A stretch of DNA of 64,000 nucleotides from Sporosarcina sp. ACRSL (GTDB lineage: Bacteria > Bacillota > Bacilli > Bacillales_A > Planococcaceae), in contig NZ_JAKRNT010000004.1 in assembly GCF_022346605.1 (NCBI RefSeq), positions 124,001-188,000 of the forward strand. The letters run 5' to 3'. The notes below the pieces were generated by a model that was not told the DNA's origin, did no database searches, and saw nothing but the letters and a program-made list of their open reading frames with translations. Each line of letters starts with the position of its first letter. The stretch's first letter is position 1. Shown here piece by piece: positions 26,172 through 34,747 of this stretch. A program made the translations under genes and the position numbers.

Positions 26172-26220
26172 CTGATTGTATCGATAGATAAAGAAACTAT
26201 GATTGGAGAAGAAAAAGATA

Positions 26221-27180
26221 ATGAAAGCTAGGGGTTTTAGGGTGTTGTTGTTGACGGTATTGCTTGCCACAACAATAAGTACATCAGTTAGTGCAGAGAG
26301 TAAGGGGTTCACGGATGTTGGAGGGCTGACGGAAAAAGAGAGAGAACAGATAAAGGTATTGGTGGATAAGGGGATTATCAATGGTTATCCGGATGGGACA
26401 TTCAGACCATACGATAAAATCAACAGAGGTCAACTTGCTACATATCTGGCAAGGGCGTTGGATTTGCAAATGCCTAAAACGCCGCCACGGTTCAAGGATG
26501 TCACAGTGAAAGCGTCCACGTACGATGGAGTAGTGAAGGCGTACGGTGCGGGTCTTATGGGAGAACATAAAGAAGGAAAATTCTTGCCAGGGGCAACTGT
26601 ATCAAGAAGAAGTTTGGCGGTGGTGTTGGAAGATTCCTTGCAGATGAAAGAGAGATATCCGCAAGGGGCTAACGTTACGTACAAGGATATCGGTACGTTA
26701 AGTAAGCGAGAGAAGGCAGCAGTCCAGAGGTTATCGCATTACGAAATCATAAAACCAGCGGCGGATGGTTTCTTTAGGCCGAATCAGGATGCCGATAGGT
26801 TGACGATGGTAGTTGCATTGTACGGGTTAATGGAGACCCGTGGGATGCTAAAGGATTTCAACGATTATACTTTCGATGATTATTTTAGCAAGGTAGAATG
26901 GATAGATAGAAAAGGAATTAAGTCTGTCAGCATCTACCCGAAAGAAACCCTGACGGAATGGAGTAGTCAAGAAGTAAGGGAAAAGCATTCAAAGAGGTCA
27001 TTCGAGTTGCTGGCAGCGGATTTTGGAAAGGACACTAGGTGGATGAATACAGAGTCACTGTACGTGCAGTATAAATGTCATGAAGTATTTGCTGGGAGCC
27101 GAAAGGTGCCGTGGAACCTCGAGCCTCATCGTACGGAAACGGACTATAGAGCCACAGTAAGGAAGTCATGTAACCCATGA
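26221..27180 (+). CDS. SLH-domain surface protein with a DUF2599-like tail
   Basis: A secreted protein of about 319 residues with a signal peptide (about 1-25). One good SLH domain (GFTDVGG...IINGYPDGTFRPYDKINR, about 30-75) is followed by two diverged ones (about 90-140 and 150-200). The C-terminal 95 residues contain WIDRKGIKSVSIYPK, YVQYKCHEVFA and WNLEPHR, ending KSCNP. This resembles DUF2599, an uncharacterised secreted domain with paired cysteines; the match is from memory. ATG 26221 follows GGAGAAG by 9 bases. The stop overlaps the start of the next small gene. Confidence 0.75.
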   Translation: MKARGFRVLLLTVLLATTISTSVSAESKGFTDVGGLTEKEREQIKVLVDKGIINGYPDGTFRPYDKINRGQLATYLARALDLQMPKTPPRFKDVTVKASTYDGVVKAYGAGLMGEHKEGKFLPGATVSRRSLAVVLEDSLQMKERYPQGANVTYKDIGTLSKREKAAVQRLSHYEIIKPAADGFFRPNQDADRLTMVVALYGLMETRGMLKDFNDYTFDDYFSKVEWIDRKGIKSVSIYPKETLTEWSSQEVREKHSKRSFELLAADFGKDTRWMNTESLYVQYKCHEVFAGSRKVPWNLEPHRTETDYRATVRKSCNP

Positions 27181-27377
27181 ATAGAGTGATACAAATTTGG
27201 AAGCAGAAGCGGGTACTTCGACAAATTAAAAGAGAGATTCTTGAAGAGACACTAGTAATTACACGTAAAGTAGGAATTAAGAAGAACAGCGAACAGTATT
27301 TCCTTGTCCAAGAGGACGTAATTAACGGGAAGCCACATTTCATGGGAGATTCTTATAAAATCCCGAGTATAGAGTAG
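27177..27377 (+). CDS. small basic protein, unknown
   Basis: The 66-residue frame starts in an ATGA overlap with the SLH gene and ends 30 bases before a terminator, which supports a real translationally coupled gene. The sequence is Lys/Arg/Glu-rich and probably helical at first (IWKQKRVLRQIKREILEET), with no signal peptide or membrane segment. It could be a cytoplasmic partner. I do not recognise it. Confidence 0.45.
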   Translation: MNRVIQIWKQKRVLRQIKREILEETLVITRKVGIKKNSEQYFLVQEDVINGKPHFMGDSYKIPSIE

Positions 27378-27407
27378 TTCTTGAGAACATCAAGTATATC
27401 AAATATA

Positions 27408-27442
27408 AAACCGGCACATGCCAGTGTGCCGGTTTAATTTTA
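27408..27442. terminator. bidirectional terminator between convergent genes
   Basis: AAAACCGGCACA and TGTGCCGGTTT form a perfect 8-pair GC core flanked by A- and T-rich arms. It ends both the small gene and the convergent lipoprotein gene. Confidence 0.85.
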
Positions 27443-28555
27443 ATTAACTTCAAATGTTTCCATCGCTTGTTCTGAAGACTCCACCATTAAACGCACTTCG
27501 TGCAGTAAATCTTCGTTTTCCTTCCGCAGCATCACCTCATTCGGTTCGCTAGACATCGCATAGGCGAAAATATAGGAATCGTTTGATCCTATGTATTTGT
27601 AGAAAGGGTGCTCCAACGTATCGTCATTGCCTTCATTGGCAAAGACGATGATACTGAATACGAGTTGCTCTACAGAGCGGGATGATTCAGTGAATGTAAA
27701 GTCGACTGTTGCAACAGCATCAGAATCCCAAGACCCGGTGTCGACAGTTAATCGCTTAAGTATATCAGCGGGCATTTTAAATGAAAAACCGTATTGCTTA
27801 TTTGAATAGATTTCTTGTACCGATTCTACACTCGAAGCCTTATCATCTTTCTTCTTCTGCTTGGATCCAGTTGAGTTTCCATTCTCCGACTTAGAGCCTT
27901 TTTCTTCTTCACCGATAACGTTGTTCACTTCTTCCTTGTTCCCCGTCTTCGCGGACTTTAACTCGGAAAATGTGAACTCGTCTCCGTCTTCGAAGCCAAA
28001 CACAGTTCTGATAAGCCCTATGTTAGGTGCATAGTAATGGACTGTACGGCGGCCTTTTTTGTCATCTGGGATGACAGTAGTCACTTCAATCACATTATCA
28101 TAGGAGCCTGCTGGGACTACTACGGTCAAACCGGTAGCGGTTATATGGCTAACCGATTTGTCCATATCCTTCTTTTCCCACTTAGGTTTGTTCGCTAGTT
28201 CCACGACAGACGTCTCTTCATTTTTCAGGGCATTGATGACATAGACGAGCCTAATTTCCTCATCCGTAACGATAAATTCCTTAATTGACTCGATGGCCAA
28301 TCCGCCTTTTTCATGGATATACACCGTATCCGGACCATCAGAATTGATTGACAGATTCACCGAATCGTTCGCTTCCATCGTTTGTCCGTTTGTACCGTAT
28401 TGGACATATGTCCTCATCATGCCAATTGGCGGGAAATAGCTCGAGATGTCCATGCTTTCAATCTCTTTGGAACCGACAGATTTGATATTGGAAGAGCATC
28501 CGTAAAGGATTAATGTAAGCAATCCAAAATAGAATAACATTTGTAATTTCTTCAA
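27440..28555 (-). CDS. lipoprotein of unknown function
   Basis: A protein of about 371 residues with a lipoprotein signal (MLFYFGLLTLILYGCSS; lipobox LYGC). An extracellular beta-rich domain (about 35-215) includes GMMRTYVQYG and the end of a PAGSYDNVIEVTT stretch. A Ser/Lys/Glu/Asn-rich linker (about 218-260) leads to a C-terminal domain starting near KQYGFSFKMP. TTG 28555 lies 8 bases after a GGGGG run and puts the signal peptide at the N-terminus; the longer frame up to 28672 would bury it. Probably anchored outside the membrane. No enzyme motif seen. Confidence 0.75.
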   Translation of the reverse strand: MKKLQMLFYFGLLTLILYGCSSNIKSVGSKEIESMDISSYFPPIGMMRTYVQYGTNGQTMEANDSVNLSINSDGPDTVYIHEKGGLAIESIKEFIVTDEEIRLVYVINALKNEETSVVELANKPKWEKKDMDKSVSHITATGLTVVVPAGSYDNVIEVTTVIPDDKKGRRTVHYYAPNIGLIRTVFGFEDGDEFTFSELKSAKTGNKEEVNNVIGEEEKGSKSENGNSTGSKQKKKDDKASSVESVQEIYSNKQYGFSFKMPADILKRLTVDTGSWDSDAVATVDFTFTESSRSVEQLVFSIIVFANEGNDDTLEHPFYKYIGSNDSYIFAYAMSSEPNEVMLRKENEDLLHEVRLMVESSEQAMETFEVN

Positions 28556-28731
28556 TTCCAATTCCCCCTCTTTCAACCTATATCTTACCATTCTACTAGT
28601 AGAATGCGCATACTTTTCATAACCAGGATTTAGACTATAAGACTCTGCAGAAATAAAATAATTTAAAGACAAGTGAGTCCATAAATCTTATAATCAATTT
28701 ATACAATAATAATGTGAATTGAGGAAGATCC

Positions 28732-29457
28732 ATGTATAAACTATTAGCCTTTGATTTAGACCATACACTTTGTAACCCAGATGATCCTATAGATACCGAA
28801 ACTTTAACATTTCTCTATGAAGCCGAAGAAAATGGTCTGAAAATAGCAATTATGTCGGGAAGACCTATTATGTACATAGGTGGGTTAGGTCGACAACTTG
28901 AATTGAAAAACCCCATTGTTTCTGGGGAAAATGGCGCATATACATATTATGATATTAGTTTTCCACCTAAAATGTATTTTCAAAATGAACCAACGGATGA
29001 GCAGAAGAAGATGCTGTTACATTTACGTGAACTGATTCAGAAGAAGTTCAAAGAGAAAGTTTGGATACAACCAAACTTCACGAATTTTGCAGTGTTTGCA
29101 ATGGATGATTCTTATCGAGATGAGTTGGCTCATTTCATGCAGGACTATTATGAAAACGTCATTAATGATGATAGTTATTCATTATTCTTCCATCCAGATG
29201 GTAGTATTGAAATCGTTCCACCGAACATAAATAAAGGACTTGCGTTGAAGCAGATCATGAATTATGAAGGAATTACAAAAGAAGAGGTTATTGCGGTTGG
29301 AAACAGTGGAAACGATCTTGCGATGTTAAAAGAAGCAGGATTTTCGATTGGAATTGGTTATAAGGAAGCGGATATTACATTTGAAACGATTGGTGAGGCT
29401 GTTATGTTTTTAAGAGAAAAACTTCAATTACCGATTAGCGCAGGTGAACATAAATGA
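28732..29457 (+). CDS. HAD-superfamily phosphatase (Cof/YidA type)
   Basis: The 241-residue cytoplasmic hydrolase has motif I LLAFDLDHTLCNPDD (nucleophile and acid aspartates, about 4-18) and motif II IAIMSGRP. It has a C2-type cap (about 85-180), the conserved lysine in INKGLALKQI (about 164) and motif IV AVGNSGNDLAML. Such enzymes dephosphorylate sugar phosphates or flavin precursors; the substrate cannot be read from sequence. It overlaps the next gene by an ATGA, so the pair is probably co-translated. Confidence 0.88.
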   Translation: MYKLLAFDLDHTLCNPDDPIDTETLTFLYEAEENGLKIAIMSGRPIMYIGGLGRQLELKNPIVSGENGAYTYYDISFPPKMYFQNEPTDEQKKMLLHLRELIQKKFKEKVWIQPNFTNFAVFAMDDSYRDELAHFMQDYYENVINDDSYSLFFHPDGSIEIVPPNINKGLALKQIMNYEGITKEEVIAVGNSGNDLAMLKEAGFSIGIGYKEADITFETIGEAVMFLREKLQLPISAGEHK

Positions 29458-30050
29458 TGAAAACGACGAAAGAAGAACCGACCGTAGAAGATTTAACACG
29501 TAAAGAATTCCTTGAGTTGCGAAATGTGGAATATGAACAAATGAGTGAGGATTGGCGTCATCGTGACCAAATGACATGGCAATCATTAGCACTTAGTGTT
29601 ACGTTGACAGGTGCTATGTTTGGGTTTATGAAGGATTTGGATAATGTCTTAATTACACTCATCATCTGGGGGTTAGCTGTTTTGTTTAACTACACGATTC
29701 TAATTCGAATCATTAAAGACAATTATTATCAAATGGGCAGCATTGAAACGATTCTTTATAAATTGGGCGGAATCGAATTAGTCGAGGATATGTATCAAAC
29801 GAAAGAAACCTCTTACAAGGAAGATTATAATTTAAGAAGAATTAAGCCATCGGATGAGTTTTTTGAAGCCTCTGTTAAAGCTGGTCGCATCCCTTATCCG
29901 TTTTTGTATAAGCAGTTCTTTTTGAAAGTCTCTGCTTATAAAATGTTTATCTTCATTCAGATCTGTTTGGTGTTATTGACTTTGTGTGCGTTTATTTATG
30001 AATTATATATAGCTGTGACATCGTACATAGAGTTGTGGATCACTTTTTAA
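29454..30050 (+). CDS. membrane protein of unknown function
   Basis: The 198-residue protein has a charged N-terminal third (EEPTVEDLTRKEFLELR), a pair of membrane segments (about 47-82), a cytoplasmic middle and a final membrane segment (about 163-188). It is coupled to the HAD phosphatase gene, and its stop lies inside the stem of the following terminator. The family is not recognised; coupling suggests a joint role with the phosphatase, which is inference. Confidence 0.7.
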   Translation: MMKTTKEEPTVEDLTRKEFLELRNVEYEQMSEDWRHRDQMTWQSLALSVTLTGAMFGFMKDLDNVLITLIIWGLAVLFNYTILIRIIKDNYYQMGSIETILYKLGGIELVEDMYQTKETSYKEDYNLRRIKPSDEFFEASVKAGRIPYPFLYKQFFLKVSAYKMFIFIQICLVLLTLCAFIYELYIAVTSYIELWITF

Positions 30051-30067
30051 GTGATCCTTTTAATTTT
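30037..30067 (+). terminator. intrinsic terminator overlapping the stop codon
   Basis: GGATCACTT (30037-30045) pairs with AAGTGATCC (30049-30057), followed by TTTTAATTTT. The stop codon TAA forms part of the loop. Confidence 0.85.
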
Positions 30068-30165
30068 GTCGAGAAATGAGGAAGGACTTTTTGCCTTGTG
30101 TTATTATAACTCCCCCAATTCAGTGAGTCCTATTTATAGACTATCATCATACTTATGTACGATTA

Positions 30166-30318
30166 TCATATTTGTAGGGACGCTCTTCCGTCGCCATCGG
30201 CTAAATGGTCGGCATCACGGGAGACGTCTTTTCCTTTCTTAAGATTTGATAAGGACATTATATCCGTTGAATCCAAGACAGGACATACCGTCAGCAATTG
30301 GACGTTTTTAATTAGCAT
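30166..30318 (-). pseudogene. short relic-like frame in the 30068-30682 gap
   Basis: A 50-codon minus-strand frame reads VCPVLDSTDIMSLSNL and ends RASLQI. It has no ribosome binding site, but its composition looks like former coding sequence, possibly the tail of a lost gene. The rest of this 615-base gap is AT-rich with no convincing gene. The last 50 bases carry the short leader frame listed separately. Confidence 0.25.
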
Positions 30319-30633
30319 TTATCAAATACTACTTTTTGCTTTTTCTTATAACCTATCCTATTTTTCACTATTATTCGGATTTCCTACGTGTAATTTACTT
30401 TATTCCGCTAGTTTTCTACAGCATCTATATTACCCAAAAGACTGTTTATGTAAAAACAATTACTAGATTACGCGGAAAGAATATTAAAATAATATTGCGA
30501 AGTCAAATAATTGTGTCTATACTAAATAAAAATGGTTTACTGTTAACAGTTGATTGTTTTTAATCTCCTTTGTTTAAATTATTTATTACAATATATCTCC
30601 TTGTTATCTAGAACCAAAAGAAGGGAGGGTAAG

Positions 30634-30702
30634 TTGAGAAAATATAATTCAGCAAGGAAATGTGAAAAAATGGGGGGTTTATATGCAGTCTTATATTCTT
30701 AA
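30634..30702 (+). CDS. possible 22-codon leader peptide before the ABC transporter
   Basis: TTG 30634 sits directly after the strong site GAAGGGAGGG and opens 22 codons (MRKYNSARKCEKMGGLYAVL and two more residues). It ends with TAA at 30700-30702, overlapping the start of the permease gene in another frame. Translational coupling to the transporter is possible. It may equally be chance. Confidence 0.25.
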   Translation: MRKYNSARKCEKMGGLYAVLYS

Positions 30703-31687
30703 AAGACTTTTAGGAGTTATACCTGTTGTATTTATTATTCTTGTATTTGTATTTCTCATGTTGCAACTGTCTCCCGGAAATCCAGTTATGCTATTGCTTC
30801 CTGAAAATGCTACTTCTGCGGATATTGAGGAGGCTATGAAGAGATTTGGTTTTGATCGTCCATTATACACGCAATTCTTTGATTTTTTGGCTGGTGCTTT
30901 AGTGTTAGATTTTGGAAATTCAATGGTTTACTCGGAATCGGTACTTAGTATTGTCCTTGAACGATTACCAGCAACATTGGAATTAGCATTTAGTGCTATT
31001 TTTGTAGCGTTAATTGTAGGCGTTCCTTTAGGGATTATTGCTTCATTAAGGCCTGGTACGCTTCTCGATCGTCTTGCATCTACAGCAGGTTTGTTTGGGG
31101 TCAGCTTGCCAAATTTTTGGTTAGGATTAATCCTTATCATCTTTCTAGGAGGAACATTAGGTTGGTTCCCAACAGGGGGACGAGTTCCCTTTGATGCCCT
31201 ACAATATAGTGGTCCAACTAATTTCCTTTTGCTTGATACAATTTTACATGGAGACTGGAATGGTTTTAAGGTTGTTTTATCCCACCTAATATTGCCAGCT
31301 ATCACATTAGGGACCGCGGTTGCAGGAATGATTATGAGGATTACAAGATCTAGCATGCTGGAAGTGATGAATAAAGACTTTATCCGAACAGCTCGCTCAA
31401 AAGGAATCAATGAAATTACAGTTACGTCTTCACATATTTTCAGGAATGCGCTAATTCCTATCGTAACAATAGTTGGTTTAGAACTTGGAAGTGTTATAGG
31501 GGGATCAATTATCGTAGAAACAGTTTTTGGTTGGCCTGGTATGGGTAGTTTACTCATCACTTCAATTGGAATGAGAGATTATTTTCTAGTTCAAGGTATT
31601 GTGTTTTTTATTGCATTAACATATGTGTTTTTGAACTTAATTGTTGATATTAGCTATAAATTCATTGATCCAAGAATTCGCTATTAA
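30683..31687 (+). CDS. oligopeptide/dipeptide ABC permease (DppB/OppB)
   Basis: A permease of about 334 residues with six membrane helices. The N-terminal LKRLLGVIPVVFIILVFVF and LSPGNPV are standard for DppB. The EAA-type loop is visible as IRTARSKGINEITVTSSHIF (about 230-250), followed by IGGSIIVETVFGWPGMG. It pairs with the next gene to form the channel of a type I importer for peptides, nickel or related ligands. ATG 30683 follows a GGGGGG run; the in-frame ATG upstream does not. Confidence 0.9.
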   Translation: MQSYILKRLLGVIPVVFIILVFVFLMLQLSPGNPVMLLLPENATSADIEEAMKRFGFDRPLYTQFFDFLAGALVLDFGNSMVYSESVLSIVLERLPATLELAFSAIFVALIVGVPLGIIASLRPGTLLDRLASTAGLFGVSLPNFWLGLILIIFLGGTLGWFPTGGRVPFDALQYSGPTNFLLLDTILHGDWNGFKVVLSHLILPAITLGTAVAGMIMRITRSSMLEVMNKDFIRTARSKGINEITVTSSHIFRNALIPIVTIVGLELGSVIGGSIIVETVFGWPGMGSLLITSIGMRDYFLVQGIVFFIALTYVFLNLIVDISYKFIDPRIRY

Positions 31688-31702
31688 AAGGGGTTGGTAA
31701 TA

Positions 31703-32608
31703 TTGGTAGTTAAACCTTTGGTAAAGAATCGTGCAAATAGTATACGGTGGACCGATTTGTATGCGCTTACAAAGCACCCGGGTTTTTGGAGTATCTTTAC
31801 TGGTGGTTTGGTTGTTTTGATTTTAATTCTATCCGCTGTTTTTGCACCAATAATTGCTACTCATCCTCCGGATCAGCAGGTGCTTAGTGATAGATTGCTA
31901 CCAGTCTCCTGGGCAGAGGGGGGTTCAGCTGCTCACATTTTAGGGACGGATACATTGGGAAGAGATATATTTAGCAGAATTCTTTATGGAGCTAGAATAT
32001 CATTAACAGTTGGCTTAGCAGCTGCAATAGGGGCGGGAATAATCGGAACGACGTTTGGCTTAATATCTGGGTTTTATGGAGGAAAGATAGACTACATTGT
32101 TCAAAAGATAGTAGAGGTTTTCCAGTCATTCCCATTTTTATTGCTTGCAATTTCTATAATGGCGATTTCTGGTCAAAGTTTAGGTATATTGATACTTGTT
32201 TTAATATTGCAGAGATGGGTGGAGTATTGTCGGGTTGTTCGTGGCGAAACTCTGAGTCTCAAATCTAGAGAATATGTTCAGGCAGCCAAAACCATGGGGG
32301 CAAAAAATTATTTTGCGATTATCAGACATATACTGCCGAACTCTGTAGCCCCTGTGATTATTATTGCGACGTATTCACTTGCTTCTTCAATTATTACAGA
32401 ATCAAGTCTAAGTTTCTTGGGCATGGGTGTTCCTCCACATATTCCGACATGGGGTTCGATGTTATCTGAAGGTAGAGATTACATGTATGCAGCTCCTTGG
32501 CTATCTATTATTCCAGGTATATGTATCTTTGTTACGGTTATCGCTGTGAATTTATTAGGTGATGGAGTTCGGGACTGGTTTGACCCAAGTATTAGAGGTC
32601 GGTCTTAG
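31703..32608 (+). CDS. oligopeptide/dipeptide ABC permease (DppC/OppC)
   Basis: The 301-residue second permease begins with an OppC N-terminal helix and carries HILGTDTLGRDIFSRILYGA (about 80-100). It also has the EAA loop YVQAAKTMGAKNYFAIIRHI (about 190-210) and ITESSLSFLGMGVPP. The start TTG 31703 lies 9 bases after AAAGGGG. It is followed directly by the first ATPase gene. Ligand specificity rests with the binding protein at 34748. Confidence 0.9.
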   Translation: MVVKPLVKNRANSIRWTDLYALTKHPGFWSIFTGGLVVLILILSAVFAPIIATHPPDQQVLSDRLLPVSWAEGGSAAHILGTDTLGRDIFSRILYGARISLTVGLAAAIGAGIIGTTFGLISGFYGGKIDYIVQKIVEVFQSFPFLLLAISIMAISGQSLGILILVLILQRWVEYCRVVRGETLSLKSREYVQAAKTMGAKNYFAIIRHILPNSVAPVIIIATYSLASSIITESSLSFLGMGVPPHIPTWGSMLSEGRDYMYAAPWLSIIPGICIFVTVIAVNLLGDGVRDWFDPSIRGRS

Positions 32609-32642
32609 TGACTCTAATTATTTGCATATTGGGGGCGGAGAA

Positions 32643-33659
32643 ATGAATTTATCCATACAACGAGATTTATTAGAAGTTAAAAATCTATCAGTTAATATTC
32701 CTACTACCAAAGGGAAGTTGAAAGTAGTTAATAATATTAGTTTTAAAATAAAAAAAGGGGAAGTTCTTGCATTGGTTGGTGAATCGGGGTGTGGAAAAAG
32801 TATGACAGCACTCTCCCTCTTAAAACTACTTCCAAATAAAACAAAGTTAGAGGGTTCGATTATTTTTAATGGAACTGATATTGTGAAGGCTTCTGTTTCT
32901 GAAATGCATCGCATTAGAGGCGGTAAAATCTCGATGATTTTTCAAGAGCCGATGACATCACTTAACCCTGTTCATAGAGTTGGTAATCAAATTGCAGAAG
33001 TCATTCGAGCACACATGAAAAAGAGTAAGAAAGAAGCTCTTGAATTAGCCATCCACATGCTTAATAGTGTTGGGATTCCAGATGCATCCTCGAAGGCAAA
33101 AAGCTATCCACATGAATTGTCTGGAGGACAAAGGCAAAGAGTCATGATAGCGATGGCATTAGCTTGTAAACCAGCTTTATTAATAGCAGATGAACCGACA
33201 ACGGCACTAGATGTAACCATTCAAGCACAGATTCTTAATTTAATGAAAGAACTGAAAGACGACTTTGGCACATCAATGTTATTTATTTCTCATGATCTTG
33301 GAGTGGTGGCAGAAGTAGCAGATCGGATAGCTGTAATGTATGCCGGAGAAATTGTAGAAGAGTCTCCAGTTTGGAAAATCTTTGAGAATGCTGTTCACCC
33401 CTATACCCAAGGGCTTCTAAAATCAATTCCGGATGGTAAGTTGCGGGGAGAACGTTTGGATGTTATTAAAGGTTCAGTACCTCCGGCTGGAAGTTTTTCA
33501 TCGGGTTGCCGCTTTTATGGAAGGTGTCCAGTTGGAATACCTAAATGTCAATCTCAGAGTCCCGAATTAATTCAAATTGACGAATTCACTAATGCCTCAT
33601 GTTTGTTACTTGAAAAAGAAACGTATGCGACTAACACAAGGGAGGTGGTCAATAGATGA
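32643..33659 (+). CDS. ABC transporter ATPase (DppD/OppD)
   Basis: The 338-residue ATPase has Walker [10 protein letters not shown] (about 45), the Q-loop [10 protein letters not shown], signature [16 protein letters not shown], Walker [13 protein letters not shown] and the H-loop SHDLGVVAE. The C-terminal oligopeptide-transporter domain has the cysteine pattern CRFYGRCP...C, which in relatives binds an iron-sulfur cluster. ATG 32643 lies 6 bases after GGGCGGAG; upstream in-frame starts lie inside the previous gene. It overlaps the next gene by an ATGA. Confidence 0.92.
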   Translation: MNLSIQRDLLEVKNLSVNIPTTKGKLKVVNNISFKIKKGEVLALVGESGCGKSMTALSLLKLLPNKTKLEGSIIFNGTDIVKASVSEMHRIRGGKISMIFQEPMTSLNPVHRVGNQIAEVIRAHMKKSKKEALELAIHMLNSVGIPDASSKAKSYPHELSGGQRQRVMIAMALACKPALLIADEPTTALDVTIQAQILNLMKELKDDFGTSMLFISHDLGVVAEVADRIAVMYAGEIVEESPVWKIFENAVHPYTQGLLKSIPDGKLRGERLDVIKGSVPPAGSFSSGCRFYGRCPVGIPKCQSQSPELIQIDEFTNASCLLLEKETYATNTREVVNR

Positions 33660-34624
33660 AAAGCTCAATTTTAACAATGGAAAATATTAAATGCCATTTC
33701 CCAATTGAGAGAGGAATATTTAAAACAAAACAAAGTGTTAAGGCTCTTGATGGAGTTGATTTAAATATCTATGAAGGTGATACTTTCGGACTTGTTGGGG
33801 AGTCAGGTTCAGGGAAATCCACATTAGCGAGAGTTGTAGCTGGCCTTCAAAGGCCAACGAATGGTCGGGTGTTTTTTCGTGGAAAAGATATTACTCCCTT
33901 AAGGAATCAAGAGTCAAAGGCTTTGAAAATAAGTGATATTCAAATGGTTTTTCAAGATCCGTACTCTTCCATAGACCCACGAATGCTTATTGGAGAGATT
34001 ATCGAGGAACCTATGCTAATTGCAGGCTGGGGGAAAAGTGAAAGAAAAAAGCGAACAGAGGAATTACTAGAACTGGTTGGCCTTTCGAAAGAGGCAGCGA
34101 AGCGTTACCCGCATGAAATGTCTGGTGGGCAAAGACAGCGTGTAGCAATTGCTCGCGCAATTGCACTTAAACCTAAATTGGTTATTTGTGATGAGTCGGT
34201 TTCTGCCTTGGATGTTTCGATACAAGCTCAAATCTTAAATTTGTTGGATGATCTTCAAACGGAATTTAATCTTACTTACTTATTTATCGCCCATGATTTA
34301 GGCGTTGTTAGACACATGAGTGATGTTATTGGAATTATGTATCTTGGAGAAATCGTTGAAAAAGGAATGACTGAAGAAGTGTACCAGAATCCCTTACATC
34401 CTTATACGAAAGCTCTGGTATCAATGATTCCTACAATTGAACATCGTATTCATAACCGAGAGCGCATAGTTTTAAAAGGAGAAATACCTTCGCCGATGAA
34501 ACTTCCTAAGGGATGCAGGTTCCATACCCGATGTCCATACAAGATGAAGATATGTGAAGATATTAACCCTAAGCTTCAAGAAGTTGAAGAAGGACGTCTT
34601 GTTTCTTGTCATTTATTTAATTAA
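33656..34624 (+). CDS. ABC transporter ATPase (DppF/OppF)
   Basis: The 322-residue partner ATPase has Walker A GESGSGKSTLARVVAG (about 50), Q-loop FQDPYSSIDPRM, signature [19 protein letters not shown], Walker B LVICDESVSALD and the C-terminal CRFHTRCPYKMKIC motif. It forms a heterodimer with the preceding ATPase to energise peptide import. It is translationally coupled through the ATGA overlap. Both ATPases have all catalytic residues. Confidence 0.92.
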   Translation: MKSSILTMENIKCHFPIERGIFKTKQSVKALDGVDLNIYEGDTFGLVGESGSGKSTLARVVAGLQRPTNGRVFFRGKDITPLRNQESKALKISDIQMVFQDPYSSIDPRMLIGEIIEEPMLIAGWGKSERKKRTEELLELVGLSKEAAKRYPHEMSGGQRQRVAIARAIALKPKLVICDESVSALDVSIQAQILNLLDDLQTEFNLTYLFIAHDLGVVRHMSDVIGIMYLGEIVEKGMTEEVYQNPLHPYTKALVSMIPTIEHRIHNRERIVLKGEIPSPMKLPKGCRFHTRCPYKMKICEDINPKLQEVEEGRLVSCHLFN

Positions 34625-34747
34625 CAATTATTTAATCTAACAAAATGCCTTGGGTAGTCAGGAACCTTTAAAAGACTGGGAGAAGTAAATTGCATAAATT
34701 TGAATAGATGATCTGCTTATTTAAAAGTGAGAGGGGAAGTGTATTTA

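Noticed and set aside
28556-28672. Longer N-terminus for the lipoprotein gene
   Set aside because: It would place 39 polar residues before the lipoprotein signal; the ribosome site supports TTG 28555.
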